Numbered from the stretch's first letter, positions 1 to 8,105 are shown. The stretch is 18,834 nt of DNA from JBGPIT01 sp041485125 (GCA_041485125.1 JBGPIT010000050.1:1-18834), one strand, 5' to 3'. Numbers and translations are program-made. Notes: generated from the sequence alone by a model not told the origin.

Positions 1-906
1 CGCCGGTAGGATGCCGCCGTGCACCTCGACGGCGCGGTCGACCTGGGCGCCGGCCTCGACCACCGGCACCCGTCGATATCGCGCGAAGCCGCGCTCGAGC
101 ACGTCCCAGACGCGGACCGCGTCGGGCGCGGTCGCAACCGCGAGGAGCTCGAGACCGTCGCGCTCTGCGACCGCGATCGCGGGTCCGACGGCACCCGACT
201 GCGCCCGCGTCGAGAGCTCACGGATCGTACCGCCGCGACCTGCCGGGGCGCCGACGTTGCCACGTTCGATCGTGTCGGCCGGCGGTCTCGTCGCGATCAA
301 CGGCGCCGTCGCGCGGACGATCACCGCACCTCCCGCAACGGGAACGCCGTCGAGACCGATGCGACGGTGGATCGCCGCGTCGTCCAGCAACGTACCCGCG
401 AGCCGCGCGACGTCGAGGACGTTCGTCGTGCCGGTGACGCCGACCGGGAACGATGTCGGCGTCCGCGTCGCATCGCCGGAGACGGCGGTGCCGTCCAAAC
501 GCAGCGTCCGGCAGAGACTCTGGAAGCGTGCGGCGAGCGTGTCGTCCCCGAGCGCGGCGGCAAGCGTCCGCGCCGCGGTCCGCGAATCCGTGAGCAGCAG
601 CACTTGCACGAGCTCGGCCAGGGTGGCGCGCGGCTGGCGGGTCAAGACGGGACCCGGATCCGGCTCGACCACGTGCATCGGGACCTCGGTAGCCATGGTG
701 CCGCCGTGGGCGTGATGCGCGAGCAACGCGATCAACAACAGATCCGCGGTGCGGCCGAGCGCGACGCGCTCGTTCGTGTCGGTCGCCTCGAGCACGTCAC
801 CGCTCTCGACGTCGACGAGCGCCGTTGCGGCGCCGGCCGGTACGCTCATCGCGAGCACGATCGCCAGCGCGCTGCCGCTCACGATACGACGTCGATTCCC
901 TCGCAT
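1..906 (-). CDS. Secreted S11-family (PBP5/DacA-like) protein, probably catalytically inactive; 3' end beyond the window
   Basis: The reverse strand is open without a stop from an ATG at 906 to the left edge (302 codons), so the C-terminus is missing. Residues 8-27 form a signal peptide ending near AGAA. After it comes the fold opening of D-alanyl-D-alanine carboxypeptidases (ALVDVESGDVLEATDTNER, 29-47), then a helix where the SxxK nucleophile motif should be. Around 232-283 it again follows the family (AVAERDGLELLAV, then RGFARYRRVPVV). Active members trim peptidoglycan pentapeptides in the periplasm. By eye the three catalytic motifs are gone: SxxK reads GRTA (51-54), SxN reads DSR (107-109), and KTG reads STR (232-234). 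I infer a pseudoenzyme. An in-frame ATG eight codons... more precisely seven codons upstream and a GTG three codons upstream are alternative starts; GGAAGG sits very close to the chosen ATG. It diverges from the ferredoxin-fusion gene. Family assignment is moderately sure, inactivity is inferred. Confidence 0.7.
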   Translation of the reverse strand, partial: MRGNRRRIVSGSALAIVLAMSVPAGAATALVDVESGDVLEATDTNERVALGRTADLLLIALLAHHAHGGTMATEVPMHVVEPDPGPVLTRQPRATLAELVQVLLLTDSRTAARTLAAALGDDTLAARFQSLCRTLRLDGTAVSGDATRTPTSFPVGVTGTTNVLDVARLAGTLLDDAAIHRRIGLDGVPVAGGAVIVRATAPLIATRPPADTIERGNVGAPAGRGGTIRELSTRAQSGAVGPAIAVAERDGLELLAVATAPDAVRVWDVLERGFARYRRVPVVEAGAQVDRAVEVHGGILPA

Positions 907-961
907 CCCTTCCACCCCTACCGGCATCGGCCGCGGACGCTTACCACGCGCGCCGCCATCG

Positions 962-990
962 CAGCAATTCAGCGCCGGCGCGAATTGTTG
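962..990. promoter_or_regulatory. Long dyad (possible operator) in divergent intergenic region
   Basis: CAATTC (965-970) pairs with GAATTG (982-987) around the perfect palindrome GCGCCGGCGC (972-981), with one unpaired A at 971. Two more outer pairs plus a G-T wobble extend it to 962-990. It lies between two divergent genes and ends seven bases before a TTGACA box, where a regulator could control one or both directions. Function is inferred from position and symmetry only. Confidence 0.4.
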
Positions 991-996
991 ATTTCG

Positions 997-1028
997 TTGA
1001 CAGTTTCCGCCGATCTGAGCAAGATACG
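997..1028 (+). promoter_or_regulatory. Candidate sigma70-type promoter for the ferredoxin-fusion gene
   Basis: A perfect -35 box TTGACA lies at 997-1002. The -10 region is weak: GATACG at 1023-1028 matches TATAAT at only three positions and leaves a 20-base spacer, although AAGATA at 1021 gives 18. The strong -35 box, the adjacent dyad and the position 75-100 bases before the start codon support a promoter; the exact -10 is uncertain. Confidence 0.35.
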
Positions 1029-1102
1029 GCGCGAGGGCGCCCGTCCGGTGCGCGTCTCTCGTGTCTCTGACGATCCCTCTCTGACACCGAAAGGAAGCGT
1101 GC

Positions 1103-2455
1103 ATGGCGACAGTCATCACGAGCGAGTGCATCAACTGCGGCGCGTGCGAGCCCGAGTGCCCGAATACGGCGATCTATCAAGGCGGGGTCGAGTGGGAGAT
1201 GAACGGCACGATGCGCGCGCCGATCTCGAACGACATCTTTTACATCGTTCCCGAGAAATGCACGGAGTGCGTCGGCTTCTTCGATCACGAGGCCTGCGCC
1301 GCCGTTTGTCCCGTTGATTGCTGCGTGCCCGACCCGAACATTCCGGAGACCGAAGAGCAGCTGATCGCGCGTGCCAAGGTCCTGCACCCCGAGGTGACGT
1401 TCGACGCCGACTTTCCGTCGCGCTTCAAGAAAGAGGCCGGCGACGGGGCCGAGGCGCCGGCCGCTGCCGCCGAGACACCGGCCGCGCCGGTGCAGGTCGT
1501 GGCGCCGCTCTTGAAGGTCGCGGCGCGTGCGCCAGGTGCGCGGGTCGAGCGCGCGGTACGGCCTCCCGCGAAGCCTTACACACCGAAAAAGTTCGCCGGT
1601 GAGCTCACCGACGATTTCGACTCCTTGCTCCAGCGTGTCGTTCCGGGCAGTCCGCGGAAGGCGTCATTGCCGGTGCGTGTGCTCGTCGCGCTCTTGCTCC
1701 CGATCATCGGCGCGCTGCCTCACGAGACGAAACGGAAGCTCGAGGCGGCGGCCGCCGGACGAACGCCGATGAGCGCGCTCGCGGCGACGTGTCTCAATGT
1801 TCTCTTGAACTTCTTCCTCTATCCGATCGTTCTCGCCGCCGTCGGCGCGATCGTGTTCCACCGGGACCCGTTCAGCCTCACGCTCGAGAGCTTCATCTTC
1901 TACGGCGTGGCGCTCGCCTCGATCGAGACCGCGTGGCGCTTGCGTGAGGGGCTCTTCTACGGCGTGCCGTCGGACGAGATGAGGCTCGGGGCGGCGTTGT
2001 ATGGTCTCCTGATGATGCCGCTCGCGGCGCCGTTCACCAGGCTCGCCGGAGCGCGCAGCAGCGGCACCATCGCCTTCGACGGCTTCTACGACGACCAGTT
2101 CGACGAGAAGCGCGATCGGCAGCGCCGCTACGGCGAGGTGTACAACGTGCGCGAGATCGGGAGCGGCTATCTCCTCCAGCTCGAGTTCCCGCAGCGTGTG
2201 CCGCCCACGTCCTTGAAAGAGCAGCTGATGCTGCCCGACGAGATGCCCGACTACGATTTCGATCTCGCGATGAGCAACGGCTCGCTCGTGGTGCGCGGCA
2301 GGGTCGCGGACCCGCTCATCCGCAAGGTCGCGGCGGGCGCACCGTCGTTTCCGCCCGACTTCACCACCCGGATCGAGGTCGGCCAGCCCGTGCGCGGCTT
2401 CAAGCATCGCTATCGCGACAAGACGCTCGAGGTCATTCTCGTCAAGCACGCGTAG
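1103..2455 (+). CDS. Ferredoxin-membrane-Hsp20-like fusion protein
   Basis: This 450-residue protein has three parts. Residues 1-75 are a two-cluster ferredoxin: C9-x2-C12-x2-C15-x3-C19-P, then C53-x2-C56-x8-C65-x3-C69-P. The eight-residue gap in the second motif is typical of YfhL/Allochromatium-type 2[4Fe-4S] ferredoxins of low potential. After an Ala/Pro-rich linker (112-160) there are about four hydrophobic segments (189-206, 224-252, 262-278, 295-312), indicating an integral membrane protein. Residues 345-448 look like a beta-sandwich of the Hsp20/CS or ArsA-HSP20 kind (GSLVVRGRV, then SFPPDFTTRIEV, then HRYRDKTLEVILVK). The start is set by AAGGAAG five bases upstream. No redox partner is adjacent, so the electron donor and acceptor are unknown. 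The ferredoxin part is certain; the C-terminal fold is judged by eye. It may act as a membrane-tethered electron carrier with a chaperone-like or docking domain (inference). Confidence 0.85.
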   Translation: MATVITSECINCGACEPECPNTAIYQGGVEWEMNGTMRAPISNDIFYIVPEKCTECVGFFDHEACAAVCPVDCCVPDPNIPETEEQLIARAKVLHPEVTFDADFPSRFKKEAGDGAEAPAAAAETPAAPVQVVAPLLKVAARAPGARVERAVRPPAKPYTPKKFAGELTDDFDSLLQRVVPGSPRKASLPVRVLVALLLPIIGALPHETKRKLEAAAAGRTPMSALAATCLNVLLNFFLYPIVLAAVGAIVFHRDPFSLTLESFIFYGVALASIETAWRLREGLFYGVPSDEMRLGAALYGLLMMPLAAPFTRLAGARSSGTIAFDGFYDDQFDEKRDRQRRYGEVYNVREIGSGYLLQLEFPQRVPPTSLKEQLMLPDEMPDYDFDLAMSNGSLVVRGRVADPLIRKVAAGAPSFPPDFTTRIEVGQPVRGFKHRYRDKTLEVILVKHA

Positions 2456-2504
2456 AACACGGTGCGCGGTTGCCCGCGCGACGTGCGTACGACGCTGACG
2501 GCCG

Positions 2505-3032
2505 ATGGTGATGCGCCAGGCAACCGATCACGGGCGGAACGGCGTGTGGACCCTCGCCGAGTTGGACCCTCGGGACATTCCGGAGATGCTCGAGATCGAG
2601 CGCGCGTCGTTTCCGAATCCCTGGAGCGCCGCGCTGTTCCTGCAGGAGCTGCGTCTCCCGTTCTCACGGACCATCGTCGCGCGCGAGCGTGCGACGGCCG
2701 GCGGAGCGCGTCCGGTCGCCGCCGGCGAGCGTACCGCGCCGCTCGTCGGCTATCTCTGCCGGTGGTTCGTCGCCGACGAGACGCACATCTTGAACGTCGC
2801 CGTCCATCTGCTGCACCGGCGTCGCGGGATCGCCGCCATGCTCCTCGACGAAACGCTCCGCGAGGCCCGTGCGCTTCAGAGCGAAGCGGTCACGTTGGAG
2901 GTGCGGCGTGGCAATGCCGGGGCGCGGCGGCTCTATGAGGCGCTCCGCTTCGAGGAGGTCGGCGTGCGCCGCAACTACTACGGGTCCGGCGAGGACGCGC
3001 TCATCATGCGCCTGGCGCTGAACGATGCCTGA
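2505..3032 (+). CDS. rimI: Ribosomal protein S18-alanine N-acetyltransferase (RimI-like GNAT)
   Basis: This cytoplasmic GNAT enzyme is expected to transfer acetyl from acetyl-CoA to the N-terminal alanine of ribosomal protein S18. The 175-residue product shows the acetyl-CoA loop RRRGIA (105-110) after HILNVAV, then LEVRRGNAGARRLYEALRF, which holds the likely catalytic Glu132 and Tyr144, and the RimI-type ending RRNYYGSGEDALIM. Compared with the usual ~150 residues it has an Ala/Gly/Arg-rich insertion (about 61-79) between two strands, plus a short N-terminal extension. No clear ribosome binding site precedes the ATG; a second in-frame ATG two codons later is equally possible. Its last eight bases overlap pyrD, so the two are probably translationally coupled. 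In many genomes rimI sits next to tsaB; here it follows the ferredoxin-fusion gene after 49 bases. Confidence 0.88.
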   Translation: MVMRQATDHGRNGVWTLAELDPRDIPEMLEIERASFPNPWSAALFLQELRLPFSRTIVARERATAGGARPVAAGERTAPLVGYLCRWFVADETHILNVAVHLLHRRRGIAAMLLDETLREARALQSEAVTLEVRRGNAGARRLYEALRFEEVGVRRNYYGSGEDALIMRLALNDA

Positions 3033-4026
3033 CGGCGGCCCGCAGCTCCGCGTCGATGTCGGCGCCGGGCTGACGCTCAGAAACCCGGTCATCGCCGCGT
3101 CGGGCACCTTCGGCTACGGGGTCGAGTTCGCCGGCGTCGTCGATCTGCGCGCGCTCGGCGCGATCGTCGTGAAAGGCCTGTCGCTCGAGCCGAGCAGCGG
3201 CCATCCGGCGCCACGCCTGATCGAGACCGCCGCGGGTATGATGAACGCGATCGGCCTGCAGAACATCGGTGTGCGCGCCTTCATCGAGAGCAAGCTGCCG
3301 CTGCTGCGGCAGTACGGCACGCCGGTCGTGGCGAATTGCTGGGGGAATGTTCCCGAGGAGTTCGCGGAAACCGCCGCGCGGCTGTGCGACGCCGAGGGCG
3401 TCGCCGCGATCGAGCTCAACATCTCGAGCCCGAACAAGCGCGAATGGGGCCGCATCATCGCGACCGATCCGGGCATGACCCGCGAGGTCGTGCGGGCCGT
3501 CCGGCGACGCTGCCGGCTGCCGCTGTGGGTGAAGCTCTCGCCGAACGTGACCGACATCGTGAGCTTCGCACGCGTCGCCGAGGAAGAAGGCGCGGATGCG
3601 GTGTCGCTGATCAACACCCTCGTCGGTCTCGCCGTCGATCTCGATCGGCGCGCGCCCGTCCTCGCGAACGTCACGGGCGGCCTCTCGGGACCGGCGATCA
3701 AGCCGGTCGCGCTGCGCATGGTCCACGCCGTCGCGCAGGCGGTGAAGGTGCCGGTGATCGGGATCGGCGGCATCGCCAGCGGCGACGATGCGCTCGAGTT
3801 CCTCCTGGTCGGGGCGCGGGCGGTCCAAGTCGGCACCGCCTCGTTCGTCGATCCGCGCGCGACGGAGCGGATCGCACACGAGATCGCAACGGGCCTCGCT
3901 GCCCGCGGCGTCGACGACGTGAACGCCTGGATAGGGACTCTGCGCGGGACTACGCCAGCGCGCGCAGAGCAGGGAGCGCCTGCGAATCAGGCGACTTACG
4001 GCCGCCGCGCGGGACCGTCCGATTGA
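3025..4026 (+). CDS. pyrD: Dihydroorotate dehydrogenase, class 1B-like, with Ser at the catalytic Cys position
   Basis: PyrD oxidises dihydroorotate to orotate in pyrimidine synthesis, using FMN. The 333-residue product follows the class 1B pattern: NPVIAASGTFGYG (20-32), NAIGLQNIGV (74-83), WVKLSPNVTDI (168-178), NVTGGLSGPAIKPVAL (215-230) and GIGGIASGDDALEFL (246-260), which bind substrate and FMN. The active-site loop reads NISSPN (132-137), where class 1 enzymes normally have NISCPN; Ser135 would be the base, as in class 2 and the archaeal 1S type. No pyrK electron-transfer subunit is next to it in this window. The last ~25 residues after GTLRG are a low-conservation tail. The start overlaps the rimI stop by eight bases and the 3' end overlaps the carD -35 box. 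The family is secure, the subclass less so. Confidence 0.92.
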   Translation: MPDGGPQLRVDVGAGLTLRNPVIAASGTFGYGVEFAGVVDLRALGAIVVKGLSLEPSSGHPAPRLIETAAGMMNAIGLQNIGVRAFIESKLPLLRQYGTPVVANCWGNVPEEFAETAARLCDAEGVAAIELNISSPNKREWGRIIATDPGMTREVVRAVRRRCRLPLWVKLSPNVTDIVSFARVAEEEGADAVSLINTLVGLAVDLDRRAPVLANVTGGLSGPAIKPVALRMVHAVAQAVKVPVIGIGGIASGDDALEFLLVGARAVQVGTASFVDPRATERIAHEIATGLAARGVDDVNAWIGTLRGTTPARAEQGAPANQATYGRRAGPSD

Positions 4027-4051
4027 AAAATCGAGAATTTTCCGCTACACT
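4023..4051 (+). promoter_or_regulatory. Sigma70-type promoter of carD
   Basis: TTGAAA at 4023-4028 and TACACT at 4046-4051 are separated by 17 bases, the best -35/-10 pair in the window. The region is locally AT-rich inside very GC-rich DNA. The -35 box overlaps the pyrD stop codon. The predicted transcript starts near 4058, about 30 bases before the carD ATG. Confidence 0.7.
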
Positions 4052-4087
4052 CGCCGACCTGAGTTCGCATCAAAACGGAGGCAATAA

Positions 4088-4579
4088 ATGACCAATGTTT
4101 TCAAGGTCGGTGAGAAGGTCGTCTACCCCGCGCACGGCGTCGGCGTGATCGAGAGCATCCAGAGCAAGACGATCTCCGGCACCGCCAAGAAGTTCTACAT
4201 GCTGCGTATCCTCGACAGCGACATGACGATCATGATTCCGACCGAGAACGTCGGCAGTGTCGGCCTGCGACGCATCATCGGGCGTGACATGGTCGCGAAA
4301 GTCTACAAAATCCTGCGCGACAAGAAGGTCGAGATCGACCAGCAGACCTGGAACCGCCGCTATCGGGAGTACACCGAGAAGATCAAGACCGGCTCCGTCC
4401 TCGAGATCGCCAAGGTGCTGCGCGATCTCTTCGTCCTCAAGGGCGACAAGGAGCTGTCGTTCGGCGAGCGCAAGATGCTCGACACCGCCCGCAACCTGCT
4501 CGTGAAGGAGCTTGCGATCGCGAAGTCCCACTCCGAGGACAAGATTCTCGAAGAGCTGAAGACGATCTTCGCTCACTGA
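4088..4579 (+). CDS. carD: CarD/CdnL family RNA polymerase-binding transcription regulator
   Basis: CarD/CdnL proteins bind the RNA polymerase beta subunit and stabilise open promoter complexes, especially at rRNA and housekeeping promoters. The 163-residue product has the N-terminal Tudor-like RNA polymerase-interaction domain (about 4-62: KVGEKVVYPAHGVGVIESI, then TIMIPTENVGSVGLRRII) and the C-terminal helical DNA-binding domain with WNRRYREYTEKIKTGSV (88-104, Trp88) and LSFGERKMLDTARNLL. Length and motifs match the myxobacterial CdnL type rather than the long HMGA-like CarD. CGGAGG about nine bases before the ATG is a good ribosome binding site. It has its own promoter and a strong terminator, so it is probably a single-gene transcript. 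A CarD protein agrees with the weak -10 boxes seen at other genes here (inference). Confidence 0.95.
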   Translation: MTNVFKVGEKVVYPAHGVGVIESIQSKTISGTAKKFYMLRILDSDMTIMIPTENVGSVGLRRIIGRDMVAKVYKILRDKKVEIDQQTWNRRYREYTEKIKTGSVLEIAKVLRDLFVLKGDKELSFGERKMLDTARNLLVKELAIAKSHSEDKILEELKTIFAH

Positions 4580-4611
4580 GCGGCCGCGTGTCGCTGCAGC
4601 CGTCAAAGCGA

Positions 4612-4640
4612 GGCCGGGCCGTGTGCCCGGCCTTTTTTTT
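4612..4640 (+). terminator. Rho-independent terminator after carD
   Basis: GGCCGGGC (4612-4619) pairs perfectly with GCCCGGCC (4625-4632) around a five-base loop, followed at once by eight Ts (4633-4640). This is a textbook intrinsic terminator 32 bases after the carD stop. The T-run ends only three bases before the ispD ATG. Confidence 0.92.
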
Positions 4641-4643
4641 GCG

Positions 4644-5336
4644 ATGAGCGCGGTCAATGTCATCATCGTCGCGGGGGGCACAGGGCGCCGGTTCGGCGGC
4701 GACGTGCCGAAGCAGTTCGTCGCGCTTCGCGGCGAGGCGCTCCTGGTGTGGAGCGCCCGGCGGTTCGTCGGCGTTCCGGACCTCACGTGCCTGATCGTCG
4801 TCGCGCCGCCCGACCAGTTCGGCCGCTGCGAGGCGCTCCTCGCCCCGCTCGGCGTGCCGGTGCGGCTCGCGACTGCCGGCGCCGAAAGACAGGACTCGGT
4901 GCGCGCGGGTGTCGCACTCCTCGAGCCGACCTGTGAGATCGCGCTGGTGCACGATGCGGCGCGGCCGCTGGTCACACCCGCCGCGATCACGGCGTGTCTT
5001 GCTGCCGCGCGGGAGGTGGGCGCCGCGATCCTCGCGACACCGGTCAGCGACACCGTCAAGCGCGTCAGCGACGGGCGCATCGTCGCGACGGTTCCGCGCG
5101 GCGATCTGTGGCTCGCCCAGACGCCGCAAGGCTTTCGTGCCGCCGACCTTCGCCGCGTCCATGCCGACGCCGCGCGCGCGAACTTCAGAGGCACCGACGA
5201 TGCGGCGCTCTTCGAATGGGCGGGACTGCGGGTCGCGATCGTGCCAGGCGACGTGACCAATCGGAAGATCACCACACCGGACGACCTCGCGTGGGCGGAG
5301 GCGGTGTTGGCGCGTGTGCCGGGTGTTCAGTCCTGA
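4644..5336 (+). CDS. ispD: 2-C-methyl-D-erythritol 4-phosphate cytidylyltransferase
   Basis: IspD joins CTP and methylerythritol phosphate to give CDP-ME in the non-mevalonate isoprenoid pathway. The 230-residue product has the nucleotide loop VAGGTGRRFGGDVPKQF (9-25, Lys23), AERQDSVRAG (80-89), LVHDAARPLV (101-110), DTVKR (136-140), QTPQGF (159-164) and TNRKITTPDD (205-214), so it should be active. I chose the ATG at 4644. The GTG at 4623 is in frame but would put translation through the terminator stem and the T-run. There is no ribosome binding site, because the terminator T-tract occupies that place. Expression therefore needs terminator readthrough or a start at the ATG itself. The common partner ispF is not downstream; the 3' end overlaps convergent larE by ten bases. 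Confidence 0.94.
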   Translation: MSAVNVIIVAGGTGRRFGGDVPKQFVALRGEALLVWSARRFVGVPDLTCLIVVAPPDQFGRCEALLAPLGVPVRLATAGAERQDSVRAGVALLEPTCEIALVHDAARPLVTPAAITACLAAAREVGAAILATPVSDTVKRVSDGRIVATVPRGDLWLAQTPQGFRAADLRRVHADAARANFRGTDDAALFEWAGLRVAIVPGDVTNRKITTPDDLAWAEAVLARVPGVQS

Positions 5337-6181
5337 GTGCGCGACGCTCGATCGGTCTCGCTCCGGCCCTCGTTGAGGCTGCCGGAGCGGAAGCCGGCGA
5401 GATCGAGCGTCACGTGGCGGAAGCCCGCGGCCCGAATCCCGTCCACCGCGCTCGCGCGCAGCGCCGGATCGGCGAAGCGCGCCAGCTCCGCCGCGCCGAC
5501 CTCGATGCGTGCGATCTCGCCGTGGAAGCGCACGCGCACCTCGCGGAAGCCGAGCGCGTGCAGCGTCTCCTCGGCGCGCGACACCATTTGCAGGCGCTCG
5601 AGTGTGATGGGCGTGCCGTAGGGGAAGCGCGACGAGAGACAGGGGCTGGCCGGACGGTCCCACGTGCGCAAGCCGAAGGCACGACTCAGCGTACGCAGAT
5701 CCTCTTTGCTGAGGCCGGCTTCCGCGAGTGGATGGCTGACGTGTTGCTCCTCGGCGGCAAGGAGGCCCGGACGGTAGTCGCCGAGGTCGTCGGTGTTGAC
5801 GCCGTCGACGATCATCGCGTCGCCCAGTCGGGCCGCCTCGGCGAGACAGATCTCGTAGAGGTGATGCTTGCAGAAATAGCAGCGGTCGATGGGATTCGTG
5901 GCGTAGTTGGGAATGTCGAGCTCGTTCGCCTCGACGACGACGTGGCGCACGCCGAGCTCGCGCGCCACCGCGATCGCGCTCTCGGTATCCGCGACCGGGT
6001 TCGTGGGTGAAACGGTCGTGAGCGCCGTGAGCCGTGGCCCGAGGACGCCGTGGGCGACCCGCAGCAGGAACGTCGAGTCGACGCCGCCGGAGAGCGCGAC
6101 CAGCGCGGTCGGGTACTCCGCCAAGGTTGCCTCGAGACGTGCGAGCTTTGCCGCGAGCGCGGGCGCGACCTGCTCGAGCAT
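5327..6181 (-). CDS. larE: LarE-type ATP-dependent sulfur transferase
   Basis: LarE is a PP-loop enzyme that adenylates the carboxylate of pyridinium dicarboxylate nucleotide and inserts sulfur to make the nickel-pincer cofactor of lactate racemase-type enzymes. The 284-residue product has the PP-loop SGGVDS (31-36), RCYFCKHHLYE (100-110), DGVNTDDLGDYRPG (126-139) and SPCLSSRFPYG (179-189). Cys181 is at the sulfur-donor position. Cys101 and Cys104 complete a three-cysteine set, the arrangement reported for [4Fe-4S]-using LarE rather than sacrificial single-Cys LarE. The start lies ten bases after the cysK stop, suggesting one transcript in which cysteine synthase supports sulfur supply. No larB, larC or larA is in the window, so its substrate here is not proven; a related PP-loop sulfur transferase role is possible. 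Confidence 0.87.
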   Translation of the reverse strand: MLEQVAPALAAKLARLEATLAEYPTALVALSGGVDSTFLLRVAHGVLGPRLTALTTVSPTNPVADTESAIAVARELGVRHVVVEANELDIPNYATNPIDRCYFCKHHLYEICLAEAARLGDAMIVDGVNTDDLGDYRPGLLAAEEQHVSHPLAEAGLSKEDLRTLSRAFGLRTWDRPASPCLSSRFPYGTPITLERLQMVSRAEETLHALGFREVRVRFHGEIARIEVGAAELARFADPALRASAVDGIRAAGFRHVTLDLAGFRSGSLNEGRSETDRASRTQD

Positions 6182-6191
6182 CGGCGTAGAG

Positions 6192-7132
<941 letters not shown>

Positions 7133-7133
<1 letters not shown>

Positions 7134-8092
7134 TGGTCGAGGATAGCGGTCGCCGGCGCGACGAGTCAACGAACTCACCCCTCCGCGAGCCGCCCGCGGG
7201 CGATCCGGAGCGGGCACTGCTGGTGTTCCCTGGTGCGCTCGGCGATCTCCTGCTGCTCGCGCCTGCGGTCACGACGCTCGTCGCACGCGGGCACGCCGTC
7301 GAGCTCAGCGTGAGTCGCGCGCTCGAGGCCCTCGCTCGGGCGGTGCTGCGGTGCCCGCTCGGTCCGCCTGCCGACGGCCGCGTCATGAGCTCGCTCTTCG
7401 GCGAGCTCGTGCCCGAGCTCGCGCGCTGGTGGCGCGGCGCGGGCCGCCTCGAGGTGTGGCTCGGTGACGCCGCGTCGGCGCACGTGGCCAGGCATGCGGG
7501 CGCGCTCGGCATCCGGAGCGCCCGCACCCACCGTGTCGAGCGCGACGACCGGCCATGGCACGCGAGTCTCGCCTACGCTGCTGCGCTTGCCGTCGATCCG
7601 CCGCTCGCCGTGCCGCGTCTCCAGTGCGACGCGGAGACATCGGAGACGCCGTGGACCGTCCCCGCCGAGCGGCGGCTCGTGATTCACCCCGGAGCCGGAG
7701 ATGCACGCAAGCGGTGGGAAAGGCGCGGCTTCGTCAGCGTCGCGCACGCGTGGCGTCGGCACGGCGGCGAGGCCGTCGTGCTTCTCGGGCCGAGCGAAGA
7801 CGACGAGGCCGCGGCGTGGCGCGCCACGGACCTCGAGGTCGTCACCGGACTCGACCTCATGCGCACCGCGACCCTGCTGGCGCGCGGGCGCACGTTCCTC
7901 GGCAACGACTCGGGCATCAGCCATCTTGCTGGTGTCGTCGGCTGCCGCGGCGTCGTCCTCTTCGGACCGACCAGTCCGCAACGCTGGCGCCCGCTCGGCG
8001 GCTCGCTCGCGGTCGTCGAGTATGCCCGGCGCACCCATGCCGACGTCGTCGATGCGGTGCTACGTGCGTTGTCCGACGGCCGCTTACCTTGA
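7133..8092 (+). CDS. Glycosyltransferase family 9 (heptosyltransferase-like)
   Basis: Members (WaaC, WaaF, WaaQ) transfer heptose to lipopolysaccharide inner core from ADP-heptose at the inner membrane; the exact acceptor here is unknown. With a TTG start at 7133 the protein has 319 residues. The N-terminal Rossmann motif ALLVFPGALGDLLLLAPAV (28-46) carries Asp38, the expected base. The nucleotide-binding half has VIHPGAG (183-189), GNDSGISHLA (257-266) and LFGPTSPQRWRP (276-287). The N-terminal half is Ala/Arg-rich and shorter than in WaaC. GGAGG nine bases before the TTG supports this start; a GTG at 7100 has no such site and would extend deep into cysK. The start codon shares one base with that of divergent cysK. 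The family is sure, the start and substrate are not. Confidence 0.85.
7140..7169 (-). promoter_or_regulatory. Candidate promoter giving a leaderless cysK-larE transcript
   Basis: Read on the minus strand, TTGACT (7169-7164) and TATCCT (7145-7140) are 18 bases apart, and the cysK ATG follows the -10 box after exactly six bases. The expected transcription start would be the A of the ATG. No Shine-Dalgarno sequence is present, which fits a leaderless mRNA. The promoter would lie inside the 5' part of the divergent glycosyltransferase gene. Confidence 0.45.
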
Positions 8093-8105
8093 CACCCCCC
8101 AAGGT
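8086..8105. promoter_or_regulatory. Inverted repeat over the htpX -35 region (possible operator)
   Basis: ACCTTG (8086-8091) and CAAGGT (8100-8105) form a perfect six-base inverted repeat with an eight-base spacer. It covers the glycosyltransferase stop codon and the TTGACA box ahead of htpX. There is no T-run, so an operator is a little more likely than a terminator. Function is inferred. Confidence 0.3.

Noticed and set aside
11..1317. Long plus-strand open frames of 234 and 432 codons at the left end
   Set aside because: Their products are Arg/Asp/Gly-rich with no domain pattern, and they oppose a minus-strand frame that has a signal peptide and S11-family features. They are mirror frames of GC-rich coding DNA.
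1664..2449. Minus-strand 261-codon frame opposite the ferredoxin fusion
   Set aside because: Low-complexity Arg/Glu/His composition; the plus strand shows ferredoxin motifs and continuous hydrophobic segments.
4623..4643. GTG start for ispD at 4623
   Set aside because: It would translate the terminator stem and T-run; IspD homologues begin at the ATG side, just before the VIIVAGG strand.
4070..5663. Long minus-strand frames opposite carD and ispD (401 and 408 codons)
   Set aside because: They cover two well-supported plus-strand genes and the terminator and have no recognisable domains.
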